From: Bacteroidales bacterium
GTDB taxonomy: Bacteria; Bacteroidota; Bacteroidia; Bacteroidales; JAGOPY01
DNA: 8,442 nucleotides
Direction of reading: 5' to 3'
NCBI GenBank assembly: GCA_030638325.1
Contig: DAOWEV010000225.1
Coordinates: 1 to 8,442, forward strand
Part shown: positions 6,006 through 8,442 of the stretch, piece by piece
Numbering within the stretch: position 1 is the stretch's first letter
Layout of the letters: every line of letters begins with the position of its first letter
Notes under the pieces: model-generated
Databases searched by the model: none
Told to the model about the DNA's origin: nothing
What the model saw: the letters and a program-made list of their open reading frames with translations, nothing else
Position numbers and translations under genes: made by a program

Positions 6006-8066
6006 TTCCTCTATCCATATATGCTCTGGGGCTTTGCGGCTGTCGCCATCCCGGTGATCATCCACCTGTTTAATTTCAGGCGGTTTAAAAAAGTCTATTT
6101 CACGAATGTGAAGTATCTTCAGGAACTGAAACAGCAGACGCAGAGGAGATCGAACTTGAGGCACCTGATCATCTTATTACTGCGGATGCTGGCCATCGCC
6201 AGCCTGGTGTTTGCATTCTCAAAGCCGTACATCCCGCTGGCAGACACGCCGCTGGAGAGCAATGCGCGTAACTATGTAAGCATATATGTGGATAACTCCT
6301 TCAGCATGCAGGCCCGTTCAACGAATGGCAGGCTGCTGGATATAGCGAGAAACCAGGCAAGAGAGGTGATAGATGCATACAACCCCTCGGATCAGTTCCA
6401 GCTTATCACCAACGATATGGAAGGCAGGCACCAGCGCTTTTTTAACCGGGATGAGTTCACGGAAATGCTGGAGGAAGTGAACATCTCTCCATCAGTGAAG
6501 AGTATTTCAGAGATCTTTCAGCGACAACAGGACCTGCTGTCTTCGAAACAGGGAGGCAATAAGATATCCTTCCTAATATCGGATTTTCAGCAAAACACCA
6601 CAGATCTGCAAAACATACATGCAGACACAAGCGTGATCACCTATCTCATGCCAACCCAGGCTGCCAGGACGGATAACCTGTATATCGACAGTTGCTGGTT
6701 CCAGTCGCCGGTGCATCAGCTGAACCAGGGGGTGAAGATGATCGTGAGGGTAAGGAACGCTTCCGTGACGGACTTTCAGAATATTCCCGTCAAACTGTAT
6801 GTGAACAGCCAGCAGAAAGCCCTGGCAGAGTTTGACGTGAAGGCCGGAGATTATACGGATATCACTTTGCCTTATACCAACTATGAGACGGGTTTCCAGA
6901 ATGGTATGTTAGAGATCACCGATTACCCGATTGTTTACGACGACAGGTTTTTCTTTGTATACCGGGTGTCGGAGTCAATACCTGTATTGAGCATTAACGG
7001 GGGAGAGCAGAGCAGCTACCTGAATTCCCTGTTCGGACTGGATTCTACTTTCTCTTTCTCCAATATCTCCGTTAGAAATATCAATTATGATTCTTTTCAA
7101 CAGTACCGGCTGATCATCCTGAACGAGCTGACAGAGGTGCCGACAGGCCTGGCCAATGAGCTGGCCCGTTTCGTCGAAAACGGGGGCAGTCTCTTTGTCA
7201 TCCCGGCCACGGATATCAACATGGGAAATTACAGGAATTTCCTTGGAATGCTGAATGCGGGATATTATACCAACAAGTTGGAGGTGGAGACGAAAGTCAC
7301 CGGGCTGGATGTGCTGCATCCGGTCTACGATGATGTCTTCGAGTTTTCGAAAGGCTCCGGAAAGCAGTTGCCGGATAATACTGATATGCCACGCGTCAGG
7401 TCATGGTACAGGATCAGTCTTTCCGGCCGTACCGGACATTTTACCCTGGCAAAGCTTCAGAACAATGCTCCTTTCCTGACGGCTTCCACCTTCGGGAAAG
7501 GACATCTGTTCCTCCTCGCAGTCCCGCTGGATCCGGAGTACAGCAACTTTCCGAGGCATGCCATCTTTGTGCCTACGCTCTTTAAGATCGGCTTATTAAG
7601 CGCTGCTACCGACCCACTCTATTATACCATAGGGCAGGACCAGGCGGTGGAATTAAAAGACCGCGGCATAACTTCCGACAAGGTATACAGGATCAGGGCT
7701 GAGGAAGGAGATTATGAATTTATCCCGGAGATGCGAAACCTGAACAGGCGACTGGTTTTCTTTATCCATAACCAGGTCGGCCAGGCAGGATTTTATGAGC
7801 TGGTATACGGTGACAACACTGTGAAAAGCCTGGCATTCAATTACGATCGCCGGGAGTCGGTACCGGATCATTATACCGATGGGGCCCTCAGCGAGCAGAT
7901 CGGGAAGTACGACCTGTCAGGATTCAAACTCCTGAAGGAATCTGAAAAGCCCCTTACACAAACGCTCCGGGAAATCAACCAGGGCATCCGGCTTTGGAAG
8001 TTATTTCTTATTTTAGCGCTGGTTTTTTTGGCGGGAGAAGTGATGTTGTTGCGGCTTTGGAAGTAG
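6000..8066 (+). CDS. BatA N-terminal domain / vWA-like membrane protein
   Basis: Protein of 688 aa. Residues 1-75 form the BatA_N double-membrane domain: NFLYPYMLWGFAAVAIPVII (first segment), HLFNFRRFKKVYFTNV (basic joint), and LIILLLRMLAIASLVFAF (second segment). A von Willebrand A-like domain follows, with a MIDAS-type D-x-S-x-S at D98-S100-S102 and a later strand LISDF (192-196). A second alpha/beta region around 330-410 (YRLIILNEL, LARFVENGGSLFVIPA) resembles glutamine-amidotransferase-like folds seen in related proteins. A C-terminal membrane segment lies at about 665-684. This layout is that of long BatA-domain proteins in Bacteroidota, with the soluble domains probably periplasmic; their function is not settled, with envelope or stress roles proposed for Bat proteins. 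The start is TTG at 6000: it keeps the conserved FLYP segment, and an in-frame TGA at 5994 excludes anything earlier. No moxR, DUF58 or other bat genes are adjacent in the window. Confidence 0.88.
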   Translation: MNFLYPYMLWGFAAVAIPVIIHLFNFRRFKKVYFTNVKYLQELKQQTQRRSNLRHLIILLLRMLAIASLVFAFSKPYIPLADTPLESNARNYVSIYVDNSFSMQARSTNGRLLDIARNQAREVIDAYNPSDQFQLITNDMEGRHQRFFNRDEFTEMLEEVNISPSVKSISEIFQRQQDLLSSKQGGNKISFLISDFQQNTTDLQNIHADTSVITYLMPTQAARTDNLYIDSCWFQSPVHQLNQGVKMIVRVRNASVTDFQNIPVKLYVNSQQKALAEFDVKAGDYTDITLPYTNYETGFQNGMLEITDYPIVYDDRFFFVYRVSESIPVLSINGGEQSSYLNSLFGLDSTFSFSNISVRNINYDSFQQYRLIILNELTEVPTGLANELARFVENGGSLFVIPATDINMGNYRNFLGMLNAGYYTNKLEVETKVTGLDVLHPVYDDVFEFSKGSGKQLPDNTDMPRVRSWYRISLSGRTGHFTLAKLQNNAPFLTASTFGKGHLFLLAVPLDPEYSNFPRHAIFVPTLFKIGLLSAATDPLYYTIGQDQAVELKDRGITSDKVYRIRAEEGDYEFIPEMRNLNRRLVFFIHNQVGQAGFYELVYGDNTVKSLAFNYDRRESVPDHYTDGALSEQIGKYDLSGFKLLKESEKPLTQTLREINQGIRLWKLFLILALVFLAGEVMLLRLWK

Positions 8067-8139
8067 GACTGAGAGTTGAGAGATGAGAGTTGAGAGAGCG
8101 AGGGAGCGAGAGGGCGACTGAGGGACTGAGAGACTGAGG

Positions 8140-8442
8140 GACTGAGGGACTGAGGGATGGAGGGATGGAAGTCCGAAGTCGGAAGACCGAAGGTGTGAGA
8201 GTTGAGAGTTGAGATGGGATTTAAGGCGCCAAGGCAAGGAGGGATGAAACCTACGAGCGTCTGCAAGACCTCGTAGAGTTGAGGCGTGATGCGTGAGATG
8301 TGAAAGGAGAGTTGAGAGTTGAGAGGACTGGACAGGGAGACTGAGGGACTGAGGGATGGAGGGACGGAAGTCCGAAGTCGGAAGACCGAAGGTGTGAGAG
8401 TTGAGAGTTGAGATGGGATTTAAGGCGCCAAGGCAAGGAGGG
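8140..8442. repeat. 199-bp tandem duplication within composite element
   Basis: 8140-8243 and 8339-8442 are direct repeats, 103/104 identical (T8166 versus C8365), offset by 199 bp. The second copy is truncated by the window edge, so the number of units is unknown. Confidence 0.9.
8201..8296 (-). repeat. 96-bp conserved core, copy B, with covarying hairpin
   Basis: Reverse complement of the core at 2777-2872 (87/96 identical, no gaps). Its hairpin is CTACGAG (8251-8257) with CTCGTAG (8270-8276), extended after one bulged C by GTCT with AGAC around the loop GCA. Relative to copy A, the only two stem changes in the outer 7 bp are at one base pair, so pairing is kept. A third, partial core copy lies at 8400-8442. 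Confidence 0.8.

Larger units (their letters stand above)
8067..8442 (-). repeat. Composite satellite-like repeat element, copies B and partial C
   Basis: Starting 3 nt after the BatA-type stop, the sequence is again entirely repeat: AGTTGAG heptamers (8074-8094), an ACTGAGGG octamer array (8117-8156), GGAAGTC heptamers (8167-8187), AGTTGAG units, the 96-bp core (8201-8296), further AGTTGAG units, and then a second round of the same modules cut by the window end. It is the reverse-complement counterpart of 2527-2930. Open frames across it (translations like LNSQLS and SVPQS) are artefacts of stop-free repeat units. No gene is seen in these 376 bases. Confidence 0.85.

Noticed and set aside
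7871..8436. Minus-strand open frames over the right-hand repeats and the BatA-type 3' end
   Set aside because: They translate the same satellite units and antisense BatA sequence; two of them share an identical beginning only because of the 199-bp duplication.

Overview
The window looks like a chromosomal segment of a Bacteroidota bacterium, probably Bacteroidales-like. Genes lack Shine-Dalgarno sequences, several starts are preceded by the Bacteroidota -7 box TAnnTTTG, and the gene content (SBBP-type beta-propeller lipoprotein-like surface protein, BatA-N/vWA protein, beta-barrel-like envelope protein) fits that phylum. Species cannot be named from this sequence.

Layout. 1-1260 (-): an AT-rich, secreted beta-propeller repeat protein whose reading frame is cut by one in-frame TGA at 49-51 and then continues in frame to the window edge. 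1639-2193 (-): a small integral membrane protein of the DUF6580 type. 2271-2489 (-): a 72-aa DUF2007-like protein. 2527-2930: a composite satellite-like repeat element. 3026-3844 (+): a secreted propeller-like protein with a C-terminal tail resembling an IPTL-CTERM sorting signal. 3860-3941: a long hairpin between convergent genes. 5538-3957 (-): a two-gene unit, an unrecognised 116-aa protein followed by a 406-aa predicted outer-membrane protein. 6000-8066 (+): a 688-aa BatA-N/vWA membrane protein with a TTG start. 8067-8442: a second composite repeat element, inverted relative to the first, running off the window.

Most genes are envelope or exported proteins, but nothing in the window shows a single pathway joining them. 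The most unusual material is intergenic. Every spacer contains short tandem repeats, and nearly all of these repeats, although of unrelated sequence, have a 7-bp period. Two loci carry a shared 96-bp core (87/96 identical) with a hairpin whose only two differences in the 7-bp stem are compensatory. This is the best candidate for something undescribed; no complete defence, mobile or biosynthetic system is visible.
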